64,000 nucleotides of DNA, taken from contig JAUTDP010000015.1 of the NCBI GenBank assembly GCA_033439795.1, forward strand, positions 124,001-188,000. Direction: 5' to 3'. Shown in pieces: positions 1 through 12,591 of the stretch. The position numbers were made by a program, and so were the translations under genes. Numbering within the stretch: position 1 is the first letter of the stretch; the number at the start of each line of letters is the position of its first letter. Source of the DNA: Sordaria brevicollis (taxonomy: Eukaryota; Ascomycota; Sordariomycetes; Sordariales; Sordariaceae). The notes under the pieces are model-generated. The model had not been told where the DNA came from and ran no database searches. It worked only from the letters and a program-made list of their open reading frames with translations.

Positions 1-1345
1 TTGTAATTTACTTTAAAGATTTATATTAACGTAATTATTCACAATCTTCTCGCGAAGAATTGGCGTTATTTCCTTATTTTCTACAATTATTATAGCGTTT
101 CCTTTAAACCTTATTATAAATTGTATTAATATTTAAAAACGATATTATTATAATTTCCCTTTTTTAAACCTTATTACGAAAATATTCCTATTCTTTATAT
201 AATATTTATCGGGTATATTATTATTTAACTTTATCGGCTATATAAACGATATAATTAATTTTAATATATTTTTAATACTAAATATAAAGGTTATTAATAC
301 ATTCCCGTTTACTATAACCCTCTTTAAATAATAATTTTAATAATTTGCTATTATTTTTACAATCCTTCGATAATCCGGTTTCCTATATAAATATAGAATC
401 CTTATAATAAATATTTCGGATTATTATTAATACGTTATTTTCCTAAATATATTAGAGAAAATAATTATATTCTATTTTATACAATAAGTATTAAGGGTAT
501 ACGTTATATAAATAGTATATCTACGCAATTTATTTATAGGCCGGGTAATTAAAAGAAATTTAAAAATAATTATCCGTTTATAATTCCTATAATTAATCGT
601 ATATAATATAAATATCTACTTCGAAAGCGGTTATTCTAATAAATTATAATATAAATCTAGGGGGGTAAATCCCTAAATAAGATTCTTCTTTAATAGGATT
701 AACGTAGTATTCTATATTTAATTATTTATTTTATTTATTATTAAAATTAAATATAATTTATTTACGTTCTTAGCGATATTTTCTCTTAAATCTTTAGAGA
801 ACGGATTAAAAGAAGGTGAATAATTCTTCGGGTATTTTACGTAAATTGTTAAAAGCGTCCTCGTAAAATCGATAATCTCGTCGATAAAAGTAGTATTTAT
901 AGTAATTATATACCTTCTATTATCCTTAACGCTCAATTTCTTTAATATAATATTCTTTAATTAGAATTTAGAATTTTTCGAATTCCCTTTAAAATTATTC
1001 TTTATAATTAATTTAATCGTTAGTATTAATATCGGAGGTTAATACTATTATATCGGATATATCGGTATAAATATTATATTTTTTATTTAGGATAGTCGCG
1101 AATAGCTATTTATCGCGTATATCGATATTATACGTATTTTATAACGAAGGTAATATAAAGTAATTATAGGGTCGAGGAGCGATATTTTCTTTATTAAATT
1201 CGTAAATATAAATTTTATTACCGTAGATATAATCTTCGTTATTATTTTTATTATCGAACCTATATTAATATTGTTCGTATTAATTATATTCTTCGATAAG
1301 TATATAATCGTCGATTAATTTATTTTTATAATCGATTATATAAAT
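1..1345 (-). pseudogene. Left part of RIP-mutated retroelement E (interrupted by element A)
   Basis: This stretch continues, on the minus strand, the reading frame of the gag-like sequence at 29323-30500. Removing element A and one copy of its ATATT duplication joins an acidic, Asn/Asp/Glu-rich segment across the insertion point without changing frame. A 72-codon open piece at 718-936 (minus) and a further segment near 600-700 are parts of the same decayed protein. I find no polymerase or integrase signature here, so the class of E (LTR element or LINE) is open. The element continues beyond the left edge of the window. Confidence 0.6.
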
Positions 1346-1350
1346 ATATT

Positions 1351-1590
1351 TGTCATGGGGCTGATGCCCGTGGCCGAGTTTGACTGGCACTGCCAGTCGT
1401 GCCGCCAGTCGGGCCGCCAGTCGCGGTCCTTACCGCCACGGTAAGCGGAGTGGCCCGTGCCCTAATCTTTAAAAGGATAGTTGGCCAATGCCGTCCAAAG
1501 GGCGCCTCCCTTCCTCCCTTTTCCTTTTCGTAGAACCTTATCGATTCGTTAAGACCTAGTATTTGTGCCAATTGTGTTGTGCCCCTTATA
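1351..1590 (+). repeat. 5' LTR of element A
   Basis: It begins TGTCATGGGG and ends CCCCTTATA, the end of a TG...CA type LTR whose final CA is RIP-changed to TA. It matches 29078-29317 over its full length with only transition differences in the parts I compared. The outer (left) half is nearly unmutated and GC-rich, while the inner half has more C-to-T changes. The 72-codon open frame across it (1353-1571, minus) is a by-product of this non-mutated sequence. Confidence 0.9.
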
Positions 1591-3427
1591 TTAGGTTTTA
1601 TTATTAAAAAGCGGATAAAAGAAGTAAAGCAAATTTAATAAGCGGATAATAATTTTATAAACGGAAGACCAATAGCTTTGAGTACGGTATTACGGTATTT
1701 TCGATATTATAATCGGATTTAACGATATAGATATTAACGATATAAAGGAATTTTACAATTCCTAAAACGGTATACTAAATAATAATAATAATAGCGAAGG
1801 CTTAATTAAAGGTTTAATTAAAGCCCTTAAGAATAGTACGACCTTTAGGGATTATATTAAATTTTTTTTATTTAATATTACCCTTATTTCTAATACCCTT
1901 ACCCCCTATTTAGATTTCGGAATTATTAAATACTCCGTTCGTAAAAAGAAGTCTCCTTTTAAGACCTTAGTTAATAATAATTCCGATAATAATACGAATT
2001 TAATTCCCTATCGTAAGAAATAATTAAAACTACCTAAATAGGACGGCTAACCCTATACCTTCGGTTTTTTTTTTAATAAATTTATTATAATATATAATAA
2101 TAATATTAAATAAGGATTTTATAATAACCCGAATATTATTTAGTATAAAATTATTAATATATTTTTTACCGAATATGGTTAATAATTAGAAGGATTTTAA
2201 ATTATTATAATTATACGTAGTAAAGAAGACCTAATCGAATTCTTCGAATAAATTTATACGATCTTTAATTCCTATTAGAATTAAGAGGCGGCCTTCGATA
2301 AATTCGCCTATATATACTAAAAGGATAGCGAACTATTCGCTACCTTCTTAGCCGATTTTAATAATAAAATATTTATAATTATTTTCTCTAATAATTATTA
2401 TAAATATTTTAAATAATTTTAATATTATACGTTTAAATATAAATAAATAATAAAATTTAAGGAAGATTACCGTCGATATTAATATAATTAAAAAAGTAAA
2501 ATTAAAAGCAACGGATTTTATATCCCTGGCGCTATTTCTATTAGCTATTTTACCGTTCTTTATATTCTACGTATTATACTCCGTCCTACTCTTATAATTT
2601 CTATTTAACGTTTAATTAACGTAAATGGAAATATTATTATAGGTATTATATATATAATTTGTAATTAAAGCGGACGAAGTCGAAGCGGTTTTAATATAAG
2701 CGCTTTTATTTTTACTTTTATTAAACGCGTTAAATAAATATTAGATAAGGAATATTAACGTCGTCGAAATAATAGTTTATATATACGTTATAACGCTTTT
2801 AAATATTGCGTTTTGGCTTATCCGTACTGGTTAACCGTTCCCCCTTCCTCTAACGGAATACGTATTTAAATTACTATTACTAAAATTCTTTTATTCTTAA
2901 AGGACGATAATAATAATGAAGTTTATAATTCCGCCCCCGAATAGTAAGTAAAAACCTAATTCTAATATAAAATCGGGCCCTAAAGCCGGAAATAAAAATA
3001 TTAAATAAGATAGAGGATTTTAAATTAAAGATGGAAATAAAACCTATTTTAATTTTATTTATTATTAATAATCGTAATTTATTTTATATTTTTATCGATA
3101 AGGGTTATTAATATTATATTGTAATTAGTAAAAAAATTATTAAAGAGTTTTAAATTTTAATTATCTTTATTCTACTTTATATTATAAAAAGAGCGTTTAT
3201 TATTATAAAGGGAGTTTTTATTTAAAGTATAATTTAATTCTTAACCGAGGTAAATAATTACGTTTATCTTATTTACGCTTATATCGTCCTATTATTCGAA
3301 TTCCCTATTATATTAGGTAAACTTTAATTTAAGATTATATAAATATATTCTATCCTTTACGAAAAACGCTTATTTATAAGCGTTATTAATTATTAAATCC
3401 TTTATATTAATAGAGAATAAATGCTTA
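1591..3427 (+). pseudogene. gag and protease remnant of element A
   Basis: This is the decayed gag followed by a retroviral-type aspartic protease. Near 3085-3140 a frame reads FIDKG followed by an ISKK-like segment, where the family has L/I-I-D-S/T-G and then a Val/Ile-Ser stretch. A later ILGK motif (about 3315) fits the C-terminal part of fungal Gypsy proteases. Stops are dense. Element B is inserted after this, between protease and reverse transcriptase of A. I could not locate a clear zinc knuckle. Confidence 0.65.
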
Positions 3428-3432
3428 ATATA

Positions 3433-3738
3433 TGTCACAGGCATTGCCTGCTCCTGTATAGAGGTGGTCGTACTGCATGCACTAGTTGATAACAGCTATT
3501 TACGTGCAGTATTGGGATTGATAGATGGAACGCGACCGTGGTCGCGACGACCGTAATTGACCGTACCTATAGTACCCCAATACCTTAGTCCCGGCGTTAC
3601 CTAAACTTATATACGTAATTAGGGCTACGTACTAGTTATATTGTAATCGTATAAAATAATTGCAACGTATAGGATTATTTCCTATTCCTCGTATAATAAT
3701 AAATATCGTACCTTATTATTTGCTCGTACCCCGTAATA
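3433..3738 (+). repeat. 5' LTR of element B
   Basis: It starts TGTCACAGG and ends CCCCGTAATA, and matches 12281-12586 along its full length. The left half is close to unmutated. The right half has many C-to-T changes relative to the 3' copy, where the pattern is reversed. Confidence 0.92.
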
Positions 3739-3747
3739 TTTTATTAT

Positions 3748-4276
3748 TGAAATGGGGAAGAAAAACAACCCCAAACAACCACTACCACCACAACAACTGG
3801 GAAAGGAGCCATATCAAAAACTTCTGATAAGACTAAAAGAGTAGAGAGGGGAGCAGATCTGTAGGGGAGAAAGGAGCAATCTGACAGTAGGAACATCTTT
3901 TTCGACTTAACTGTATCTTTTCTTTTACCCATCACAGAGGCAGGGTTAGGAAGTCTCAAAGACTTGATCAAGGAGCTGATTTTCACCAAATTGAAGAAGA
4001 TTTTTTATCTCAAAGATTGAATGAAGTCTGATTGTTGTTCTAGTAAAAGTTGCCTAACCTTCCTTCTTTTCTTTCTAACTACCCTTCTCTCCTTTTATTC
4101 CTTTAGAGCTTTCCTTCTTTCCATGTGAAAGTCCGAAATTCATTCCACAGCCTTCTTTCTTAATCTGCTCAATGTACCACTGTCATGCTTCCTTCAAATC
4201 AGCTCATTATGATGCATCCTTGTCCTGTACCTCTTCTCTCCGTGTACCCTTGTACCTGTTTATCCGCCCCATCTCA
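3748..4276. mobile_element. Non-RIPed solo-LTR-like insertion (529 bp)
   Basis: This island has normal base composition inside the mutated element B, nine bases after its 5' LTR. Its ends are inverted copies: TGAAATGGGG at the left and CCCCATCTCA at the right (9 of 10 positions match when inverted). It has TG...CA termini and is flanked by TTAT on both sides (3744-3747 and 4277-4280). This is the layout of a solo LTR, or a small non-autonomous element, that inserted after RIP had run. A short open frame at 3744-3989 (minus) has no features of a real protein. Alternative: host DNA captured by B and never duplicated, so not subject to RIP. The 4-bp duplication in AT-rich DNA is weak evidence on its own. 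Confidence 0.55.
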
Positions 4277-4280
4277 TTAT

Positions 4281-6760
4281 ATTTAACCTCGCGTTAACGC
4301 GTAATAAGTAATTTCGGATAAATTAAGTATAATAAAAGTTATTATAGGATTTCGATCTTTTCGATATTATTCTCGGCGAATTAATATAATCGCTAATAAT
4401 ATTTAAAGGACTTTAGCGTTATCTAATAAAAAAATATCTAGAATTTAGTAAGTAATTAAAGTCCTTTAGGGTATAATTATCGTACGAATGCGATATAGTA
4501 AAAATTATTTTATTTTAATTATTTCTAATTTAAATAAAATTTTAATTATTTAATAATTATATTAGATGAAAATTAAATTAATTTCGTTTAAGTCTTTCTA
4601 ACCTTATTAGTAAATTATTTAATCCTTTAAAAAATTTATAACGATAATAATATTAATTTTATTATCTCGCTTAGTTTTATAATATAAGTTCGCAATTATA
4701 AAGAAGTAAGGAAATTTCTTTATTATTTTAATAAGAAATTCGGTAATAAAGAAAAGTAAATTAGTAATATTATAAATTAAAAGGAGGAATTTATTTAAAA
4801 GAAATAATAAAAATTCGATAATTTTATTAAAAAAGTTAACGACTTCGTTTAAAAAAAGTAAGACGAATTCGATAATTTTATTAAAAGGGTTAATGAATTT
4901 ACCGACGAAATTAAAAATATTATTAAAAAATTCGAATAGCGTATTACGGCCTTTTAGGAGATTAAAAAAGAATTTACCGATTAGATAAATATTTTATAAA
5001 AATAATATAATATAATTATTAAAAATAATATTATATTGCAAAATAATAAAGTAAAAATGTAGAACGACCTTACGTAGGCTAAGAAGTCTTTTAATAACGA
5101 AATAGCGGTTAAAGAGCTCGACTATAATAAATTATTAGAATTTTTACGTTTCGTTAATAGCGGCATTAAAAATAATTATATTAATTTATAAAATACGTTA
5201 AATAAAGCCTAAATTTAGAAAATTATAACCAAATTTAACGAAAAAGATTTTAAAGTAATTAATTAAATTATTACCTCCTTCGAGGAATAAATCTATTTTA
5301 TTTAAGAGGATTTTAATAACGTCCTAAAATTTTACCCTAAATATAAAATCCTAATCGAAAATATAAATAAAAGTAATAATAAAAGACCTAATATAAATAT
5401 TAATAATATTTCCAGCGGAATAGGCGGCGGTCTTAACGATAATAGCTTTAAAAGAAATAATATAAAAACCGGCTTTAATTCTAATATTACGGGCGGCGGT
5501 CTTAGTAATAATAGTTTTAAAAGAAATAATATAAAAACCGGCTTTAATTCTAGTATAGAGGGCGGCGGTTTTTAAAGTGGAAAATTAAGTATAAAAAATA
5601 AAAGAATAAACGGTAAGCCCCCCTTTAACCCTAGTAATCCCTTTATTAACGGATTTATTAATAAACCTTTCGGCGGAGGAGGACCCGGAAGTCTTAACGG
5701 TCTTAATAATCTTAACGGTCCTAATGGTCTTAATAATCCTAATAATAACCCCTTCGGCGGCGGTAGCCCTAGCGGCCTTAATAGTAACCCTTTTAAAAAT
5801 AATAATTCGGACGGATTTAATAACCCTTTTAATAACGGCCCCCCCGGCGGCCTTAATAATTTTAATAATCCTAATAGTTTTAATAGCCTTAATAAACCTA
5901 AAAGTAATCTTTATAGTAATAATCCCCCGATAATTTATTATTATAAAAATTTTATTAAAAACCCTCCCGCGTTTATAAGCGAAGAAATCGATACCGTAAA
6001 GCGTTATAACGAATTCTCTATTTAAATTATAATTATCCGCACCCGTTAAATAATAAATACGTACAATTTCCTTAATAAAATTTCTAAATTATTTTATATT
6101 ATATCCTATTTAGGTAAAGAGGTTAAGATTAATGTTAACGAATATTAGAAAACGATTTTCGATAACCCTTAGTATTCGGTTATTTAAAAATAATCTATTA
6201 GTAATAAATTCCTTAAATATTTTAATAATTATTATTATTAGGGAAATATTATAATTGTAATTAAAGTTAATTTATAAAAGTTCGAATAGAAGGGTAAATA
6301 CGTTAATTATAACGATTTTAAATTTTAATTCATTTTATTTATTAATCGCTATAATTATAATAAGGCTACCCGTATTCGTTTACTTTATAGTAAAATTTCT
6401 AAGACTATAATTGATTTAATTAATTATTAATTTATAATTCCGGCTTGCGATAATTGGAAAGGATAGTTAAATTTGTATAAAGGTATTTTTAAGGTTTAAA
6501 ACCGATTCGCCCTAATCCGTAAAACCAATTCGTCGTTTATTAACGGCGGTAGTAGTAGAAATAATAATTCAAATAATAATAATAAGAAGGATTTTAACGC
6601 TATAAATTTAAACTGTATTAAATTTATAATTATTTATAAGGATATTCTATAAATTCGTTATAATAAAGGTAATTATATAAATTGCGGTAAGGGTAAATAT
6701 ATAGTTAAAAATTACTATAGTGCTACTAATTACGGTAGTAAAGGCTAGTAGTTAATTTAT
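4281..6760 (+). pseudogene. gag remnant of element B with zinc knuckle
   Basis: A long decayed gag. The middle part (5420-5910) encodes a Gly/Ser/Asn-rich low-complexity tail with two 69-bp tandem units. Near 6669-6717 a frame reads YINCGKGKYIVKNYY, which is a CX2CX4HX4C nucleic-acid-binding knuckle in which the first and last Cys and the His have become Tyr, the exact outcome of TGY-to-TAY and CAY-to-TAY changes. Many in-frame stops. In life it would have formed the particle shell and bound element RNA. Confidence 0.75.
5423..5573 (+). repeat. 69-bp tandem repeat in gag of B
   Basis: Two adjacent units start at 5423 and 5492 and a partial third at 5561; each begins GGCGGCGGT. The units differ mainly by transitions. 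They lie in frame (69 = 3 x 23), so they repeat a 23-residue Gly/Ser-rich peptide segment of gag. A looser repetition based on GGTCTTAA and AATCCTAA follows to about 5910. Confidence 0.75.
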
Positions 6761-7499
6761 AAGAATTTCGATATTATTAGAAAGAATAGCGAAAATAAAG
6801 TTAATAACCGTATTATAAATAATATTATTAATTTAATTCCGGTTTAAACCCTAATTATTCCCTTAATTACCTTAATAATTATAACCCCCTTTATTAACCC
6901 CGTTTAATAGGGAAATAGCGAACCCTAAGTTTAAATCGCGGTTAAAGGTATTTAAAGATATTAAAAAAAGAGGAAATATTAAAGAATTGGAAATTTAATA
7001 TTTAAGCTTTAAATAATTGGAAGGAAAAATAATTATTAAAATTAAATAATTTAGAACTTTATAAAAAATAAAATATAATTTTTTTATTTATTTATTTTTA
7101 ATATTTATAGTATAATAGTAAAATAGAATACGTATCTCTAATCGATTTTAACTATTCCGGGAAAGCTTTTATAAATTAAATATTTATTTAGAAAATTTAC
7201 TTAGAATATAGGAAATTTAATAAATTAAGGCTTTTATACCTAATTAATAGAGATTTTAAAAAATAAATCGACGAATACGTTAAAATTATTATAAAAATTA
7301 GTAATTATAATAAAATTATTAATTTTTTCTTAGCGGATTTAATAGAGGATTACCCGGTTATTCTAAAGTAATTATAATTATAATAATATAATCCTAATAT
7401 CGATTAAATTATTAATACCGTAATTTAGAATTAATTTTATTTATTTACTTATATTATATAGTATTATTTAATTAAAGCTAACCTTTTTAAAGTACGTAA

Positions 7500-10400
7500 G
7501 GATAACCTCCGCTTTTTCGAAGTGCGTAAGGATAATGATCTATATAACCTCTTTTTCGACGAAGAATTTGAGGACGAATTTAAAAAAGAAGAGGATTTAC
7601 CCAATTAGGCGGTAAACGTAATAATAGTGCCGAAAGGGTGTTAAAGCGTTATAATAGAAGTATTAATAATACTAATATACGTATTATTATTCTAGGAACC
7701 CTTCGGGCTAATAAAAAAACCGGTTTTAAATATTTATAAAATTTAAATATAAATAATCGGCGGTAAATATATTTAAATAATAAAAAGATTAGAATAATTA
7801 AAATATATAATACGGTAACCTTTTAAACTATTTATAAATATAATAATATTAGACTTTAAAGATATTAAATTCGTTAATATTAGAACCTTTATATTTAATA
7901 TAAAAATAAAGGGTATAAAAATTAGTATAACTATTTAAATTGCCTTCGAAAAGTACTAAAAGGTAAAGAAAGTACTAATTATTCTCTTAGCGTTATTAAA
8001 AAATATTTAGCGGGAAATCCTATAGGGGAAAGGTAAATTATATAAATAATTCTTTTAAAACGAGGAAGTTTATAAATTTATTAATTTTTGTAAAATAAAC
8101 GCTATAGGAAGGGCACCTAACCTAAATTATATTTTATAATTAAAAGAAATAGCCCGAGAATTTATTAATAGAATTTATAAATTAGGTATTATTAAAGAAT
8201 TAGAAAATAAGCCAAAAAAGGAATAAAAATTAGAAGAATATAAATCTATACCTTTAACGGATATTAATTATATTTACGGCATTACGGACGAAAATATTAT
8301 TAAATTTATAAAGAAATTTACGCGGCTTAAATATACGCCCGAATAAATTAAGGAACGCTTCCCCAATGAATATAAAAACCTATTTTATATTATAGACCCT
8401 AAATAAATAAATATTATCCTAGAATATCGATCTTATAATTATAAAATCGAATTAAAATTAAGAATAGGTCTATTATTATATTCCCGAATACGGTTAATAT
8501 TATTTTAAGAATTAAAAGTTATTAAATAATAATTAGACGATAATTTAGCGAAGGGTTTTATTAAGCTATTAATTTTAAATATAGTATCCTTAATTTTATT
8601 AATAAAAAAACTAAATAGAGGCGTTAAAATCTACGTCGATTACTACGGTATTAACGAAATTTTATTAAAAAATAAATACCCGTTACTATTAATTAAAAAG
8701 ATATTCGATATTATTTATAGAATAAAATAATTTATAAAAGTCAACGTTATTACGGCCTTTAATAAATTAAAAATAACGGAAGGGTATGAATAGTTAATGG
8801 TATTTATTACCCGTTTTAATTTATACGAATTATTAATATATTTATTCGATTTATTTGGGGTATTAGCGTTATTTTAAAACTTTATTAACGATATCCTATA
8901 TAATATTTTAAATATTTATATAATAATATACTTCGATAATATTTTAATCTTTTTAAAGATATATAAAGAGTATATTCTATACGTTAAAGAGGTATTATAA
9001 TAATTAATCGACGCTAGACTCTAAATCGATATTAATAAGTACGAATTCTATATTTAAAGAATTAAATATTTAAGTTTAATTATTATATTGGGAGGTATCG
9101 AAATAAATTAGGAAAAGGTTAATACTATTATTAAATAAGAAGTATTTATTAATAAAAGGTAATTATAGCGATTTTTAAATTTTGCGAACTTCTACCGAAA
9201 GTTTATTAATAAATTCTCGAAGATAGGGAAGCCCCTATATAACCTAATTAATAAAAATATTAAATAGAATTAGATTAAAGAGTATAATATAGCGTTCGAA
9301 GCGTTGAAAAAAGCTTTTACGATTGTATTAATTTTTAAAATCTATAATTAGGAGAAGCCGACGGTAATAGAAGTCGATGTATTAAATTAGGCGGTAGGAA
9401 GTACCCTCTTTTAAATATACGACGGCGTTTTATACCCTATAGTATATTTTTCGGTAAAGTACTCCCTAGCCGAATATAATTATAATATTTATAATAAAGA
9501 ATTGTTCGTTGTTATTAAAGTATTAGAAAAATAGAGGCTAGAATTAGAGGGATTTATATAATTATTCGAAATTATTATAAATTATAAGAATTTAAAAACG
9601 TTCAATATAATAAAGAAATTAATATTATAATATATAAAGTAGTTAAAATTCTTATTAAGGTTTAATTTTATAATTAAATACCGCTTTAGCTTAACGAATA
9701 TAAAATTAAATACGTTAAGTAGGAAGCCGGAAAATATATTACGAAAGGTAATGGATAATAAATTTAAAGTAAGGGAGAAGCCGTTAATTAATCCTTTGTA
9801 CTTTAATAAAAAATTATTCGCCTAAAAGGATAATTTTATAAATATAAATGGGGAGGGTTTTATAATAAACGTTATAATGGAGGATAATTCCTTATTAATA
9901 ATTTATAAATTCGAAAATATTATAAAGGAAAACGACGAAGAAGGTTTAAGAATTTATATAAACGATTTAATCGATTGGGTATACGCTAATTCCCCCTTTA
10001 TAATGGATATTCGAGTAGTAATCTATTTAAATATTCGTTAGCTAAAGTATTTTAAGAAAAAGCTTAGGATCCTATTTGTAAAGTGTAAAATAATTAATAA
10101 TAAAATAATATTTAAGGATAGGTTAGTTATACCGCCCGATAATAAGAAGGTTTAATTCGAATTTATTTACTATATTTATATTTTAATATAAAGGGGATAC
10201 CCGGGTAAGGATAAAACGGTAGTATTAATATACCGGTATTAATGGTTAAGGATAACGAATATTATTAATTAATATTATAGAAATTATATCTTATATTATA
10301 AAATTAAGGTTATTAGAACGTTAATTAGCGGCTTCCTTAAATTATTACTTATCTCCTACGTATTATAGAGGGATATTTCTATTAATTACGTTATACCTTT

Positions 10401-11420
10401 ATTTAAATTAAAACGGGTAAAAAAGGGCGTAAAATATTAATACGTCCTAATAGTAGTCGATAAATTAACGAAAATATAATATTTTATACTATATAAAGGT
10501 TTTATAATAAAAGAATTAATTGAAAAATTCATTAATAAAATCTATACCCTCTATAATCTACTAGATATAATTATTTCGGATAGAAGTATTTAATTTATAT
10601 TAACTTTCTAATTATATTTTTTGTAAAGATTAGGCATTAAATTGAAGTTAATTACTCCTTATTATAAGGAGATTAATAATTAGACCGAACGAATTAATAT
10701 AAAAATAGAATAATATTTTAAAATATTCGTTAATTAAATTTAGAATAATTGGGTAAATTAATTGCCTTTAGCCGAATTTTAGGGTAATAATTTTAAATTT
10801 ATTACGATTAACGTTATTCCTTTCTTTATTAATTACGGTTTTTACCCTCGGATAGGCATTAAACCGTTATTATTTATACTATTAGACGTTACGGATATAT
10901 AAAAAAAATAAATTTTTAGTACGAATTAATTAGTTTTAAAGTTTAAGGAAGTATAGGATTTTGTTAAAACTTCGTCCCTTTAAATTTAAGAAAGATACGA
11001 AATAGTAATTAACGTTTATTATAATAACGCTTTTAAGTATAAGGTAAGGGATGAAATAATATTCAATATATTTAATTACGCAATTGGCTAATTATATAAT
11101 AAATTCGCCCTACACTTTAAGGGCCCTTTTCGTATTATAAAGGTTAATTTATATACGGTCGAATTAACCTTATTTAAAAATATAAAGGTTACGTACGTTA
11201 TTAACGTCTCTAAAGTAAAACCCTACGTTTTAGGATTATTAGGCTAAATAGAGTTAATATTGGATATTAAAGCTAATGAAGGTATAGAAATTATTAAAAT
11301 AAATAATTTTAAAGAAGACCGTCGTTAGAAATTCGATGAATTATTAAATTATAAGAAATAAAGAGGGGAATGGAAATATTTAATAAAATAGAATTATTAT
11401 CCCCCTAATTAATAATCCGC
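7500..11420 (+). pseudogene. pol remnant of element B (RT, RNase H, integrase, chromodomain)
   Basis: Reverse transcriptase: a frame near 8630 reads Y-V-D-Y-Y-G-I-N; near 8928 the polymerase box reads YFDN where the family has Y-x-D-D. Integrase: a GYPGKDKTVVLI segment near 10196 matches the zinc-binding region (His changed to Tyr). VVDKLTK near 10450 carries the first catalytic Asp, ISDRSIQFI near 10575 the second, and a TERIN segment near 10690 follows. A chromodomain remnant (about 11335-11405) reads EWKYLIK, stop, NYYPP, with the stop at a conserved Trp position. The order RT then integrase then chromodomain identifies a Gypsy chromovirus. About 850 bp between it and the 3' LTR hold nothing I recognise. 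Confidence 0.88.
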
Positions 11421-12280
11421 GTTTAATTTTAACGGGTATTACGAATTAGTTTAATAATTTTATAAAAAATACCCAAAATTAGGTCTACTTTACCCGTTAT
11501 TAAAAAAGGGGTATAAAAAATAATTAAAAACGAATATCTTTCTAAACAATATTAATAGTAACGAAAATACAATAATACTATTACTAATATTAATATTAAT
11601 TATACTAACCGCCGATAACCGATAAATACAATATAGCGTTAAATTAAATAATATTTAAACGAAAAATAAAAAGATAGATAAAAATAGTAAAAAGGAAGTT
11701 CCCCCGTCTTAATTATACGCTCCGCCCGAATCCTTTATACTTTAAACCTTTTAGCGAAACGTCGTTAAAAAACGGGGGATAGTATAATATTTATTACGGC
11801 GTATATCCCCTTACCCTCGCCTATTACCTTTAATACCCTCGGCCTTTTATTTATAGTATTTTAATATTATAATTAATAAAAATAACGAAAATAATTATTA
11901 GAATAATATAAATAGGAATCGAATATAAGTCTTTATAATCTATATTATTAATAATAATTTATTCGTTAATAAACCACTATATTATAAACGTCCCTATAGT
12001 ACCCCTCTCGGGGCTAATAATAAATAAGGAAAGAGTAAGGGTTTATAAAAAGAAGATAATAAGCGTTTAAAGTAATACTTAAATCGTTATAAATAAAAAA
12101 AAGTTCGAAGGGAAAGATTAAATTTAATAGAAATTTAATAAAAGGTTAATTCCTAAAGAAGAGCTTTAATACGTAATAAACTCCCGCTTAAAGACCCACT
12201 TTAATAATAATTAATTAAAAGATAAATAAGCACCCAGGAATAGAATTTTTAAATAGGAATTTTATTTTAAAGGGGGGTAA

Positions 12281-12586
12281 TATTACAAATATTACCTACT
12301 CCTATATAGAAGTAGTCGTATTATATATATTAATTGATAATAGCTATTTACGTGTAGTATTAGGATTAATAAATAAAACGCGACCGTAGTCGCGACGACC
12401 GTAATTAACCGTACCTATAGTACCCTAGTATTTTAGTCCCGGCGTTACCTAGACTCATACACGTAACTAGGGCTACGCACTGGCTATATCGTAATCGTAT
12501 AAGATAGTCGCGGCGCATAGGATTATTTCCTGTTCTTCGCACAATAATAAACATCGTACCTTACTGCTTGCTCGTGCCCCGTGATA
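12281..12586 (+). repeat. 3' LTR of element B
   Basis: 306 bp, preceded by the purine tract at 12269-12277. The left (inner) half is heavily C-to-T/G-to-A mutated, while the right (outer) half keeps its C and G, the mirror of the 5' LTR. It ends GTGATA directly before the ATATA duplication. Confidence 0.92.
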
Positions 12587-12591
12587 ATATA

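Larger units (their letters stand above)
3433..12586 (+). mobile_element. Gypsy (chromovirus-type) LTR retrotransposon B, RIP-dead, nested in A
   Basis: LTRs of 306 bp lie at 3433-3738 and 12281-12586 (start TGTCACAGG, end GTGACA-like with RIP changes), flanked by the duplication ATATA (3428-3432 and 12587-12591). A purine tract AAAGGGGGG at 12269-12277 precedes the right LTR, giving plus orientation. The total is 9154 bp, including a 529-bp younger insertion near the left end. The element interrupts pol of A. Gag with a zinc knuckle, reverse transcriptase, integrase and a C-terminal chromodomain are recognisable but full of stops. Confidence 0.93.

Noticed and set aside
1353..1571. 72-codon minus-strand open frame
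   Set aside because: Lies wholly inside the unmutated half of an LTR of element A.
3744..3989. 81-codon minus-strand open frame
   Set aside because: Falls in the solo-LTR-like insertion and is low-complexity (Val run, Ser/Leu); no motif.
5724..5933. 69-codon plus-strand Ile/Leu-rich open frame, membrane-protein-like
   Set aside because: It is an off-frame reading of the RIPed Gly/Asn-rich repeat of gag in element B; the Ile/Leu richness is a by-product of TA-rich triplets.
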